From Salipiger profundus (GTDB taxonomy: Bacteria > Pseudomonadota > Alphaproteobacteria > Rhodobacterales > Rhodobacteraceae): DNA of 64,000 nt. The number at the start of each line of letters is the position of its first letter. Within the stretch, counting starts at the first letter, position 1. The notes beneath the pieces were generated by a model. That model saw only the letters and a list, made by a program, of their open reading frames with translations. It was not told the DNA's origin and did not search any database. Shown in pieces: positions 8,720-16,561 of the stretch. A program made the position numbers and the translations under genes. The DNA is taken from positions 161,798-225,797 of the forward strand of contig NZ_CP014797.1 of assembly GCF_001969385.1 (NCBI RefSeq), in the 5' to 3' direction.

Positions 8720-9180
8720 CAGAACGCCCCTCCCGAGACCAGGAGCGGCAGGCGCAGCCCCAGCAGGTGATGGAACACGGCCCAGAGCCCCGGGCCGAGC
8801 AGGATCAGCGTCACGGCGAACCGTAGTGGATCGCGCTCTCCGAGGATCCAGAGCAACCCGCCCAGCCCGAGCGTGACGGCCACCGCGTAGCCCAGCACCG
8901 GCAGCGAGACCGCCGTCAGCAGCAGCACCACGATGAAGCTCACGACCTTCGCGGTCTGCCGCTCCCCGCCCGTTGCAGGGGGCGCCCAGAAGGCCGCGCG
9001 CAGGGCGCAGCCCGTGCTCAGCACGATCCAGATGCCCAGCAGGATGCGCGGCAGCCGCATGGGCTGGTCCGTGGAGGCGGCGTTGATCCCCCCCACGGCG
9101 ACATAGGAGGAGGCCAGCACGATCAGCGCCACCCCCGTCAGCCCTGCGCAGATGAACAGTTCAGTCGGTCGTCTGACCAT
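8719..9180 (-). CDS. tctB: Tripartite tricarboxylate transporter small permease TctB
   Basis: Small membrane subunit of the same TTT importer. The product is 153 residues with four predicted transmembrane helices (about 9-28, 43-62, 78-110 and 120-142), the standard TctB layout, and little sequence conservation otherwise. It lies between tctC (40 bp upstream) and tctA (1-bp overlap). The ATG at 9180 is preceded by GGGAGGAGGAG, an unusually good ribosome site. Identification rests on topology, size and the operon position between clear TctC and TctA genes. Confidence 0.87.
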   Translation of the reverse strand: MVRRPTELFICAGLTGVALIVLASSYVAVGGINAASTDQPMRLPRILLGIWIVLSTGCALRAAFWAPPATGGERQTAKVVSFIVVLLLTAVSLPVLGYAVAVTLGLGGLLWILGERDPLRFAVTLILLGPGLWAVFHHLLGLRLPLLVSGGAF

Positions 9181-9220
9181 CGGCTCCTCCTCCCATGTCA
9201 GGTCGCGTCCTCACCGGCGG

Positions 9221-10153
9221 TCAGTTGACCAGGCCGGCCTCCTCGAGGATCTTCGCGTTCATCTCGGCATTCTCGCGGACGAAGCTCTCGAACTCTTCCG
9301 GGCCGCGATAGAGCACGCCGGTGTTGGTCTTCTCGGCGAGGTCGGCGAAGGCGTCGGTCCTGGTGGCGGCCTCGCAGGCCTCGGCCAGCGTCTCCACCTG
9401 CGACGAGTCCAGCCCCGCCGGCGCGAAGACGCCCTGCCAGACCGAGAAGTCGAGATCGAAGCCGGCCTCGGCCATGGTGGGGATGTCGGGATAGGCCTCG
9501 AGCCGCTCCGGCGCGAAGACCGCGAGCGCCGTGACGTTGTTGGCCTCGAGCACGGTGGCGGTGTCGACGAAAAGGTCGATCTCGCCGCCCGCCATCGCGT
9601 TCATCGCGGTGCCGGTGCCGTCGAACGGCAGGTGGACGGCGTTCATGCCCGCCTCGGACGCGAAGGCCGCCATGGCGAGATGCGGGATCGTTCCGGGCCC
9701 GGACGAGCCGTAGACCACGCGGCCGCTGCCGCCCTGGTCGATCCAGTCCTGGACCGAGGTCGCGTCGGCCTCGTCGGATTGCAGCAGGAACACCGGGGTC
9801 GAGGTGGTCTGGCAGATGTAGCTGTAGCTGTCGAGATCGTAGGACGTGTCGCGCAGCGACGGCTGGATCGCGACGGGCCCGATCGGCAGGTAGCCGACGG
9901 TGTTTCCGTCCGCGTCCGCCTGCGCGACCGAGGCGGCCCCGATCGTGCCGCTCGCGCCGGCGTTGTTGCGGATCACGACGGTGCGCGACAGCGCCTCGGA
10001 GAACCCCGGTTCGAACACCCGGGCCACGGTATCCGTACCGCCGCCGGCGCTGAACGGCACGACCATCTCCATGGTCTGTGCCGAGGCGGTCCCGACCGCC
10101 AGGCCGGATGCTGCGACAAGGGAAAGGCTCGCGAGCCTGAAGTGACGTTGCAT
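9221..10153 (-). CDS. tctC: Tripartite tricarboxylate transporter substrate-binding protein TctC
   Basis: Periplasmic binding protein of the TTT importer (Bug/TctC family). The 310-residue precursor has a Sec signal peptide (about 1-25, ending GTASAQ). It continues with the family pattern VVPFSAGGGTDTVAR at the mature N-terminus, which forms part of the ligand pocket, then GSSGPGTIPHLA and DIPTMAEAGF further on. It is the first gene of tctCBA. Its promoter region (10246-10273) carries a sequence almost identical to one in front of the dehydratase operon, which ties uptake and breakdown together. The carboxylate ligand is unknown; an aldonate is the best guess from context. Confidence 0.92.
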   Translation of the reverse strand: MQRHFRLASLSLVAASGLAVGTASAQTMEMVVPFSAGGGTDTVARVFEPGFSEALSRTVVIRNNAGASGTIGAASVAQADADGNTVGYLPIGPVAIQPSLRDTSYDLDSYSYICQTTSTPVFLLQSDEADATSVQDWIDQGGSGRVVYGSSGPGTIPHLAMAAFASEAGMNAVHLPFDGTGTAMNAMAGGEIDLFVDTATVLEANNVTALAVFAPERLEAYPDIPTMAEAGFDLDFSVWQGVFAPAGLDSSQVETLAEACEAATRTDAFADLAEKTNTGVLYRGPEEFESFVRENAEMNAKILEEAGLVN

Positions 10154-10474
10154 GGATTTTCCTCCCGTTTGCGGTCCGGGTCCCGGCGGCTGTGCGTGGT
10201 CTTCGCCTCCCTGCGAAGCCCCGGCCGGGGTCCGGATGCCTCCCAGATAATAGCGCTACGATTTGCCTGTCAAACGATCTTTGCCCCGCGTCCGAAACCA
10301 CCCGTGTCGAGTGCCGCGCCGGGCCGGACCGCCGGGGCCGGTCGCAGCGGTGCCGCTGTCGCGAAGACCCCGGGGCTCTCGAATCGCGCCGGGCGGTCGG
10401 CGCGGGTTCCTCTTGTGACCGGGCAGGTTGGTCTCTACGCTCGGGTCCACGTAGCCGACCCGAAAACGGACCTG
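10154..10474. promoter_or_regulatory. Divergent control region between tctCBA and the lacI-type gene
   Basis: These 321 bp hold no gene I can support. On the minus strand TTGACA (10273-10268) is followed by GGCAAATCGTAGCGCTATTAT, whose first 18 bases match the operator in front of the 3217 gene apart from two changes; TATTAT (10252-10247) could serve as a -10 with a short 15-bp spacer. The palindrome AGCGCT lies at 10252-10257. Toward the lacI-type gene, TTGTGA (10413-10418) and TACGCT (10436-10441) are 17 bp apart, a weak promoter candidate. The remainder shows nothing distinctive. Confidence 0.5.
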
Positions 10475-11521
10475 ATGGACCAGACAGAGCCCGCAAAAGC
10501 CGCCCGCAAGCGCCGCAAGATGCAACGCGTCACGATGACGGACGTGGCGAAACATGCGGATGTGTCGCCCTCGACCGTGTCGCTCTACCTGCGCAAGCCC
10601 GAGGCGGTGTCCGAGCGGATCGGCCAGCGGGTCGAACACGCCATCGCCGAGCTCGGCTACGTGCCCAACTACGTCGCCGGCGGGCTGGCGGCGGCGGGGT
10701 CGCGGGTGGTCAGCGTCATCGTGCCCTCGCTGCGCAACGCGTTCTTCTCCGACACCGTCACCGAGCTCGAGAAGCTGCTGGCCGAAAGTCGGCTGCAGAC
10801 CCTCGTCGGGCACACCGAGTATTCCGCCACGCAGGAAGAGGCCCTGGTCCGCGCCGCGCTGTCCTGGGCTCCTGCGGCGGTGGTGCTGACCGGCACGGCC
10901 CACACGCAGGCCACGCGCGATCTGCTGCGTCGGAACGGCACGCCGGTCGTCGAGATGTGGGAGCTGACCGACGATCCCATCGACCAGGCGGTCGGCTTCA
11001 GCCACGAGGACGTCGGCCGCCGCATCGCGCGGCATTTCATCGGCAAGGGCTACGAGAGTGCCGCCTTCCTCGGGGCGCGGATGGGCGACGACAAGCGGGC
11101 CGCCGACCGTGCCCGCGGCTTCGAGGCCGAGATGCGCGCCTACGGCGTTCCGGTGCAGGTGGTCGAGGATCACGCGCCGGCCAGCACCGGCTCTGCGGCA
11201 CGGCTGCTGGACAACCTCGACAGCCCGGTCCGGGCCGTGGCCTGCTCGAACGATACGGTGGCGCTCGGGGTGCTGTTCGAGGCGCAGCGCCGTGGCATCG
11301 CGGTGCCGGGCGAGCTGGCCATCGCGGGCTTCGGCGATCTCGAGTTCTCTGCGCAGTCGGTGCCGCCGCTGACCACCGTGCGGCCCTCGGCATCGGAAAT
11401 CGCGGCGCGGGTGGCGGACTGCATCCGGGCCCGTGACCCGCTGACCGCCACCTCCGGGGCGGGCGAAGGGCCGCGAGTCTTCGATACCGGCTTCACCTTC
11501 GTCCCGCGCGAGAGCGGCTGA
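10475..11521 (+). CDS. LacI/GntR-type repressor, probable regulator of the sugar-acid genes
   Basis: DNA-binding regulator of the LacI family. From ATG 10475 the product has 348 residues, with a basic N-terminal extension, the LacI helix-turn-helix at about residues 18-40 (VTMTDVAKHADVSPSTVSLYL), the hinge region near YVPNYVAGGLA, and a periplasmic-binding-protein-like effector domain to the end. It resembles gluconate-type repressors more than sugar-type ones, which fits the neighbouring acid-sugar enzymes. An ATG at 10520 is a possible shorter start. The gene is divergent from tctC, and the AGCGCT-centred motif appears before both tctC and the dehydratase operon but not elsewhere in what I read. 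The effector is probably the imported acid or its keto-deoxy product. Confidence 0.88.
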   Translation: MDQTEPAKAARKRRKMQRVTMTDVAKHADVSPSTVSLYLRKPEAVSERIGQRVEHAIAELGYVPNYVAGGLAAAGSRVVSVIVPSLRNAFFSDTVTELEKLLAESRLQTLVGHTEYSATQEEALVRAALSWAPAAVVLTGTAHTQATRDLLRRNGTPVVEMWELTDDPIDQAVGFSHEDVGRRIARHFIGKGYESAAFLGARMGDDKRAADRARGFEAEMRAYGVPVQVVEDHAPASTGSAARLLDNLDSPVRAVACSNDTVALGVLFEAQRRGIAVPGELAIAGFGDLEFSAQSVPPLTTVRPSASEIAARVADCIRARDPLTATSGAGEGPRVFDTGFTFVPRESG

Positions 11522-11574
11522 CGAGAGGGCTGACGCACCGCAGGCCGTGCCACATCATGGCGTAACCGCGCCGT

Positions 11575-11598
11575 AAGGCGATGAAAGCGCCCTTTTTT
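11575..11598 (+). terminator. Intrinsic terminator after the lacI-type gene
   Basis: AAGGCG (11575-11580) pairs with CGCCCTT (one bulged C) around ATGAAAG, and the stem runs into six T residues (11593-11598). It lies 54 bp after the stop at 11521 and before the convergent lacI gene. Confidence 0.6.
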
Positions 11599-11631
11599 AC
11601 GAGCAAGGGCAGCCGGCGGGGTCAGCGGCGC

Positions 11632-12696
11632 TCAGTCCTTCTTGTCGCCCACGCTGTCCCGGCTCACCAGTTCCCCGGTCATCAGGACCTTCACCGTCGG
11701 TTGTGCCGAATCCTCGCCGGCGATCAGGTCATCGAGAAGACGGATGGCCATGGCGCCGATGCGGGTCTTGGGAACGTCGATGGTGGTCAGCGGCGGATCG
11801 AAAACGCCGGCCATCGGCAGGTTGTCGAACCCCACGATCGACACGTCACCCGGCACTGACAGGCCCATCTCGCGCAGCGCCCGCATGAACCCGAGCGCGA
11901 TGATGTCGTTGGCGCAGAAATAGGCCTCGGCCAGGGACGGCGCGCCGCGCAGAAGATCGAGCGATTCGCGGTAGGCGCCGTCGAGCGTGGCGACCACGGA
12001 GAGTTCGTGGGCGGGGTCGGTCTCGATCCCGAGCGCGGCGGCGGCGCGGCGGAAGCCGGTCTCGCGCAGGCGGAAGTTCATCACGTCGCTGTGGCTGCCG
12101 ACATAGCCGATGCGCCGGAACCCCCTGGACACGAGATGCGCCAGCGCGGTGTAGACCAGCTGGTCGTTGTCCATGTCGACGAAATTCGCCTTGAGGAACG
12201 GATGATAGGTGTCGATGAGCACCGTCGGCAGCGGGGCGCGGGCGATGACGGTCTCGATGTCCTCGACCGACAGCTCGGTGCCCAGCACGACCAGCCCGCG
12301 CGGCTCGGTGCCCTCAAGTTCCGCGAGAAGGCCGTCGAGCGGTTGCTGCTCGGCGCTGACCACCTGCAGGGCATAGTCGCGGCGCAGGGCCTCGTAGGAC
12401 ATGCCGTCGATGTAGTCCGAGATGAAATGGTTGTGGTCGCGGTTCACCGTCTGGCCGTGGCGCGCGACCTTGAGGAAGCGGATCGTGTTGGTCGACTCGG
12501 CGGCGCGCGGGCGGCTGCTGCGCGGCGTGTAGTTCAGCTCTTCGACGGCCTGCATCACCCGGTCGCGCGTGGCGTCCGAGATGTCGCCCTTGCCGTTCAG
12601 GACGAGCGAGGCCGTCGCCGCGGAGACCCCGGCGTGCTTGGCGACCTGGCGCAGGGTCGTCGGTTTTTTTGCCTCGATATCCATGGCTTGGCTCAT
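11632..12696 (-). CDS. LacI-family repressor of the ribose-type ABC/DhaKL operon
   Basis: LacI-family transcriptional regulator, 354 residues from ATG 12696 (preceded by AAAAGAG). The helix-turn-helix is at about residues 13-35 (TTLRQVAKHAGVSAATASLVL), followed by a hinge and a two-lobed effector domain containing SIVGFDNLPMAGVFDPPLTTI near the C-terminus, the usual LacI signature. A longer frame to 12774 exists but lacks a ribosome site. The gene diverges from the ABC permease at 12866, and the 169 bp between them hold three TTTAGTAAA-like sites, its probable operators. The effector is presumably the sugar or polyol carried by the importer. Confidence 0.9.
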   Translation of the reverse strand: MSQAMDIEAKKPTTLRQVAKHAGVSAATASLVLNGKGDISDATRDRVMQAVEELNYTPRSSRPRAAESTNTIRFLKVARHGQTVNRDHNHFISDYIDGMSYEALRRDYALQVVSAEQQPLDGLLAELEGTEPRGLVVLGTELSVEDIETVIARAPLPTVLIDTYHPFLKANFVDMDNDQLVYTALAHLVSRGFRRIGYVGSHSDVMNFRLRETGFRRAAAALGIETDPAHELSVVATLDGAYRESLDLLRGAPSLAEAYFCANDIIALGFMRALREMGLSVPGDVSIVGFDNLPMAGVFDPPLTTIDVPKTRIGAMAIRLLDDLIAGEDSAQPTVKVLMTGELVSRDSVGDKKD

Positions 12697-12790
12697 CACT
12701 CTTTTCGTTTTCCTGCGCGCTGTCAGGCGCTGACGCAAGGGTAATGCGGCCCCGCTTCGACCGCCAGTTAACAACCGCTCAACAACTGGG

Positions 12791-12848
12791 TTGACTTTAG
12801 TAAACTCGATGGTAGCTATTTAGTAAATAGCGAATACAGTTCAGTAAA
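12791..12848. promoter_or_regulatory. Three-copy TTTAGTAAA operator array with promoter
   Basis: Three sites, TTTAGTAAA (12796-12804), TTTAGTAAA (12819-12827) and TTCAGTAAA (12840-12848), are centred 23 and 21 bp apart, so they fall close to one face of the helix. The middle one is embedded in a perfect 17-bp palindrome (12815-12831). TTGACT (12791-12796) could be the -35 for the rightward operon, placing the first two sites over the promoter. Likely target of the divergent LacI protein. Confidence 0.65.
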
Positions 12849-12865
12849 CGACACAGGGGGAGGAG

Positions 12866-13882
12866 ATGTCGCGTCTGGATGGGAATCTTTTTGTGCTCTC
12901 CGCACTGATCGTCCTGCTTCTCGCAGTCGGCGGTCTGGCGTCCGGAGGCAACTATCTCTCCGTCTACAACCTGCAATCCATGGCCAACCAGGTGCCCGAG
13001 ATCGGGCTGCTGGCGATCGGCGTGATGCTGGCGATGTGCTCGGGCAACGGCGGGATCGACCTGTCGGGGATCGCGCTCGCGAACCTCTCGGGCGTCGCCT
13101 CGGGGCTCTTCGCGCTGTCGCTGTTCCCGGTCGACGAGGCGCCGGTGCTCTTCACGCTGACCTTCGCCGCCGGCTGCGCCGTGGTGGGGCTGCTGGGAGG
13201 CATTCTCAACGGCCTGCTGATCTCGCGCTTCGGGATCACGCCGATCCTGTGCACGCTCGGCACGCAGATGTTCTTCACCGGCGTCGCGGTGGTGCTGTCG
13301 GGCGGCCGCTCGGTCACCATCGGTTCACCCGATGCGCTCTATGCGCTTGGCAACGGGCTGGTGTTCGGGGTGCCGGCGAGCTTCGTGATCTTCATCGGCG
13401 TGGCGCTGGTGCTGGGCGGCGTGCTGCGCTTCACCCCCTACGGGATGAAGCTGATGCTGACCGGCGCCAACCCCAAGGCGGCGCGGTTCAGCGGCTTCCC
13501 GCAGGCCCGCATCGTGACGGTGACCTACGCGATCTCGGGGCTGCTGGCGGGGCTTGCCGGGGTCATCATCGCGGCCCGCAACGTCAACGTGAAATGGGAC
13601 TACGGCACCACCTACCTGCTGATCGCGATCCTCGTCGCGGTGATGGCCGGGGTCCGCCCCGAGGGCGGGTATGGCCGGGTGGTGAACGTGGTGCTGTCGG
13701 CGATCACGCTGCAGCTTCTGTCGAGCCTGCTCAACTTCATCGGCCTGTCGAACTTCGTGCGCGATTTCGCCTGGGGCGCGCTGCTGCTGTGCTTCCTGGC
13801 CGTCGGCCGCTTCGGGCTGGTCGAGCAGCTTCTGATCTTCTTTTCGCCGAGGCGGGGCAAGGCCCGCGCCTCGAAAACCTGA
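12866..13882 (+). CDS. Ribose-type (RbsC/AraH family) ABC transporter permease 1
   Basis: Inner-membrane permease for sugar or polyol uptake of the CUT2/ribose type. The 338-residue protein has 8-10 predicted helices and the family pattern GNGGIDLSGIALANLSG near residue 60, a variant of the GGIDLSVGS motif of RbsC-like permeases. A short basic tail (PRRGKARASKT) ends it. GGGGGAGGAG just before ATG 12866 is a very strong ribosome site. It is the first gene of an operon continuing with a binding protein, an ATPase and a second permease (16561), so the transporter has a heterodimeric permease pair, as in erythritol- and erythrulose-like importers. Confidence 0.9.
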   Translation: MSRLDGNLFVLSALIVLLLAVGGLASGGNYLSVYNLQSMANQVPEIGLLAIGVMLAMCSGNGGIDLSGIALANLSGVASGLFALSLFPVDEAPVLFTLTFAAGCAVVGLLGGILNGLLISRFGITPILCTLGTQMFFTGVAVVLSGGRSVTIGSPDALYALGNGLVFGVPASFVIFIGVALVLGGVLRFTPYGMKLMLTGANPKAARFSGFPQARIVTVTYAISGLLAGLAGVIIAARNVNVKWDYGTTYLLIAILVAVMAGVRPEGGYGRVVNVVLSAITLQLLSSLLNFIGLSNFVRDFAWGALLLCFLAVGRFGLVEQLLIFFSPRRGKARASKT

Positions 13883-13914
13883 GCCACAGTGGGAAATCTA
13901 GGGAGGAGACCATC

Positions 13915-14925
13915 ATGGCACTTAAAGGACTGAAAACCGGCCTCATGGCGGCAACGGCAGCGGCGGCGGTGTTCGCCGGTGCGCAGGGCGCCACGGCGCA
14001 GGAGGGCAAGTCGATCACCACGGTCGTCAAGATCAGCGGCATCCCGTGGTTCGACCGGATGAAGACCGGCGTCGACATGTACGCCGAGCAGCACCCCGAG
14101 ATGGACATCGAGCAGGTCGGCCCGGCCAGCGCGGACTCGGCGCAGCAGCTGCAGATCGTGCAGGACCTCGTGGCGCGCGGTGTCGACGCGCTGGCGGTGG
14201 TGCCGATGGACCCGGCGATCCTCGAGGGCGTGCTGAAGCGCGCGATGGACCGCGGCATCGTCGTGGTGACACATGAGGCCGACAACCAGAAGAACACGAT
14301 GGTCGACGTCGAGGCCTTCGACAACGCCGAGTACGGCGCGGCGCTGAACGAGCGGCTGGCCGAGTGCATGGGCGGCGAGGGCAAGTGGACCACCTTCGTC
14401 GGGTCGCTGGGCAGCCGCACGCACATGCAGTGGGTCGGTGCCGGCGAGGAGAACGCCAAGCAGTACGAGGGCATGGAACTCGTCGACCCGAACAACGAGA
14501 GCTTCGACGACGCCCAGGGCACCTACGAGAAGGCCAAGGAGATCCTGCGCAAGCACCCCGACATCAAGGGCTTCCAGACCTCGGCGGGCAACGACGTGCT
14601 GGGCGTCGGCCGGGCGATCGAGGAAGCTGGCCTCGCGGGCAAGGTCTGCCTTGTCGGCACCGGCCTGCCGAACCCCTCGGCGGCCTATCTCGACAGCGGC
14701 GCGATCACCGCGATCGGCTTCTGGGACCCGCAGAAGGCCGGCATGGCGATGAACTCGGTCGCGACCAAGCTGCTGGCCGGTGAAGAGATCACCGACGGCA
14801 TGGACCTCGGCGTCGAGGGCTACGGCAACGTGAGCGTGCGCGACGGCGCGGGCGACGGGCTTCTGGTCATCGGCAACGGCATGGTCCTGGCCGACAAGGA
14901 CACCTACGAAGAGCACCTGTTCTGA
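13915..14925 (+). CDS. Ribose-type ABC transporter periplasmic binding protein
   Basis: Sugar-binding protein of the peripla_BP_4 (RbsB-like) family. From ATG 13915 the 336-residue precursor has a Sec signal peptide (about 1-28, ending GATAQ), then the paired-lobe fold: SGIPWFDRMKTGVD at the mature start, VDALAVVPMDP around residue 100, and GFQTSAGNDVLGVGRAIEE in the second lobe. It is preceded by GGGAGGAG. A strong stem-loop (14938-14964) follows directly, likely keeping this gene's message more abundant than that of the ATPase and permease downstream. The ligand is unknown; the DhaK/DhaL kinase downstream suggests a short-chain ketose, polyol or branched sugar. Confidence 0.9.
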   Translation: MALKGLKTGLMAATAAAAVFAGAQGATAQEGKSITTVVKISGIPWFDRMKTGVDMYAEQHPEMDIEQVGPASADSAQQLQIVQDLVARGVDALAVVPMDPAILEGVLKRAMDRGIVVVTHEADNQKNTMVDVEAFDNAEYGAALNERLAECMGGEGKWTTFVGSLGSRTHMQWVGAGEENAKQYEGMELVDPNNESFDDAQGTYEKAKEILRKHPDIKGFQTSAGNDVLGVGRAIEEAGLAGKVCLVGTGLPNPSAAYLDSGAITAIGFWDPQKAGMAMNSVATKLLAGEEITDGMDLGVEGYGNVSVRDGAGDGLLVIGNGMVLADKDTYEEHLF

Positions 14926-14937
14926 GAAGGACAGGGG

Positions 14938-14964
14938 GCCTGGCCGGGGATGCCCCGGCCGGGC
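14938..14964 (+). terminator. Intra-operon stem-loop after the binding-protein gene
   Basis: GCCTGGCCGGGG (14938-14949) pairs with CCCCGGCCGGGC (14953-14964, one G-U pair) around an ATG loop and is followed by TTTC. It lies 13 bp after the binding-protein stop and before the ATPase gene of the same operon, so it is more likely a partial terminator or 3'-end stabiliser than a full stop. Confidence 0.6.
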
Positions 14965-15031
14965 TTTCACCACCGCGCGTCCGGCCGGGGAGACCGGGAC
15001 GCGCCGGCGTCGACCCCAAGGGAGGAAGCGG

Positions 15032-16561
15032 ATGTCTGACGGGCATTTTCTCGAGCTGCGCGGTATTCACAAGCGCTTCGGCGGCGTCCATGCGCTGCGC
15101 GGCGTGGACGTGACCATCGACACGGGCGTGGCCTATCACCTGCTGGGCGAGAACGGCTGCGGCAAGAGCACCTTCATCAAGATCATCTCGGGCGCGCACC
15201 CGCCGAGCGAGGGCGAGATCCTGCTCGACGGCCGGTCGCACGCCGAGCTGTCGCCGATCCAGTCGCTCGAGGCCGGGATCGAGACCGTCTACCAGGACCT
15301 GTCGCTGCTGCCGAACCTCTCGGTCGAGGAAAACGTGGCGCTTGGCGAGCAACTGGTGTCGGGCGGCGGCCGGCTGATGCGGCGGCTGAACCGGGCCCGC
15401 CTGCGCGAGACCGCCCGCGAGGCGATCCGCGGCGTGGGGCTCGACTCGACGCCGTCGCTGCTGGCGACCAGCGTTTCGGACCTGCCGCTGGCGATCCGCC
15501 AGCGCGTCGCCATCGCCCGCGCCATCGCCGCCGACGCGCGTCTCGTCATCATGGACGAGCCCACCACGTCGCTGACCCGCCACGAGGTCGAGGCGCTGAT
15601 CGAGCTGGTGGGCCAGCTGCTGGCGCGCGACGTGGCGGTGCTGTTCGTGACCCACAAGCTCGAGGAGTGCTACCGCATCGGCGGGCAGGCCATCGTCTTC
15701 CGCGACGGCCAGTGCATCGCGCAGGGCCCGCTCGAGGACTACTCGCGCGCCGAGCTGTCGCACCTGATGACAGGCCGCGAGCTCGACACCATGCGCTACC
15801 GCACGGGCGCGCCGATGGCGGGCGAGGTGCTGCGGGTCGAGGGCGCGTCGTCGGGCGCGGCCTTCGAGGACGTCTCCTTCGGCCTCGACCGGGGCGAGGT
15901 GCTGGGCATCACCGGGCTGTCGGATTCGGGCCGCAACGAGGTGGCGCTGGCGCTTGCCGGCCACCAGCCGCTGACCGCCGGACAGATCGCCATCGACGGA
16001 GCGCCGGTGCATCTCGACAGCCCCGGCGCCGCCATCGCGCGCGGCATCGGCTACGTGCCCGAGGACCGGCTTTCCGAGGGGCTGTTCCTGCAGAAATCCA
16101 TCTACCAGAACGAGGTGACGCTGATCCTCGACAAGCTGATGGGCGCCGGCGGCATCGTCGACAAGCGCAAGGGCCGCGAGGCCGCGCGCGAGATTTCCGA
16201 GGCGATGAACCTCAACACCGGCGACATCGACATGCCGGTCTCGGCGCTGTCGGGCGGCAACCAGCAGCGAGTTCTGATCGGCCGCTGGCTGTCGATCGAG
16301 CCGGAACTGCTGGTGCTGCACGGGCCCACGGTGGGCGTCGACGTCGGCTCGAAGGACACGATCTACCGCGCCATACAGGCGATGGCGGAGCGCGGCATCG
16401 CGCTGGTGATCGTCTCGGACGACCTGCCGGAGTTGCTGCAGAACTGCGACCGCATCCTCGTGATGAACAACGGCCGCGTCGTCGACGCGCTCGACGCCGC
16501 CACCGCCGACGAGGACCGGATCTACCAGTCCATGCTGGGCTCGGAACACGAGGCTGCCTGA
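15032..16561 (+). CDS. Ribose-type ABC transporter ATPase (double nucleotide-binding domain)
   Basis: Energy-coupling subunit of the importer, 509 residues with two tandem ATP-binding domains as in RbsA/MglA. The first has Walker A GENGCGKST (about residues 40-48), a signature region SVSDLPLAIRQRVAIARA in place of the classic LSGGQ, and Walker B LVIMDEPTTSLT. The second has the degenerate P-loop GLSDSGRNE and the canonical ALSGGNQQRVLIGRWL. Degeneration of the second Walker A is normal in this family; the loss of LSGGQ in the first is also tolerated in many CUT2 ATPases. Its stop overlaps the next permease start by one base (TGATG). Confidence 0.92.
   Translation: MSDGHFLELRGIHKRFGGVHALRGVDVTIDTGVAYHLLGENGCGKSTFIKIISGAHPPSEGEILLDGRSHAELSPIQSLEAGIETVYQDLSLLPNLSVEENVALGEQLVSGGGRLMRRLNRARLRETAREAIRGVGLDSTPSLLATSVSDLPLAIRQRVAIARAIAADARLVIMDEPTTSLTRHEVEALIELVGQLLARDVAVLFVTHKLEECYRIGGQAIVFRDGQCIAQGPLEDYSRAELSHLMTGRELDTMRYRTGAPMAGEVLRVEGASSGAAFEDVSFGLDRGEVLGITGLSDSGRNEVALALAGHQPLTAGQIAIDGAPVHLDSPGAAIARGIGYVPEDRLSEGLFLQKSIYQNEVTLILDKLMGAGGIVDKRKGREAAREISEAMNLNTGDIDMPVSALSGGNQQRVLIGRWLSIEPELLVLHGPTVGVDVGSKDTIYRAIQAMAERGIALVIVSDDLPELLQNCDRILVMNNGRVVDALDAATADEDRIYQSMLGSEHEAA

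Noticed and set aside
9152..10474. In-frame N-terminal extension of the LacI-type protein (over 400 residues) running antisense to tctC
   Set aside because: The extension overlaps tctC on the other strand and has no domain character; the LacI HTH starts soon after ATG 10475.
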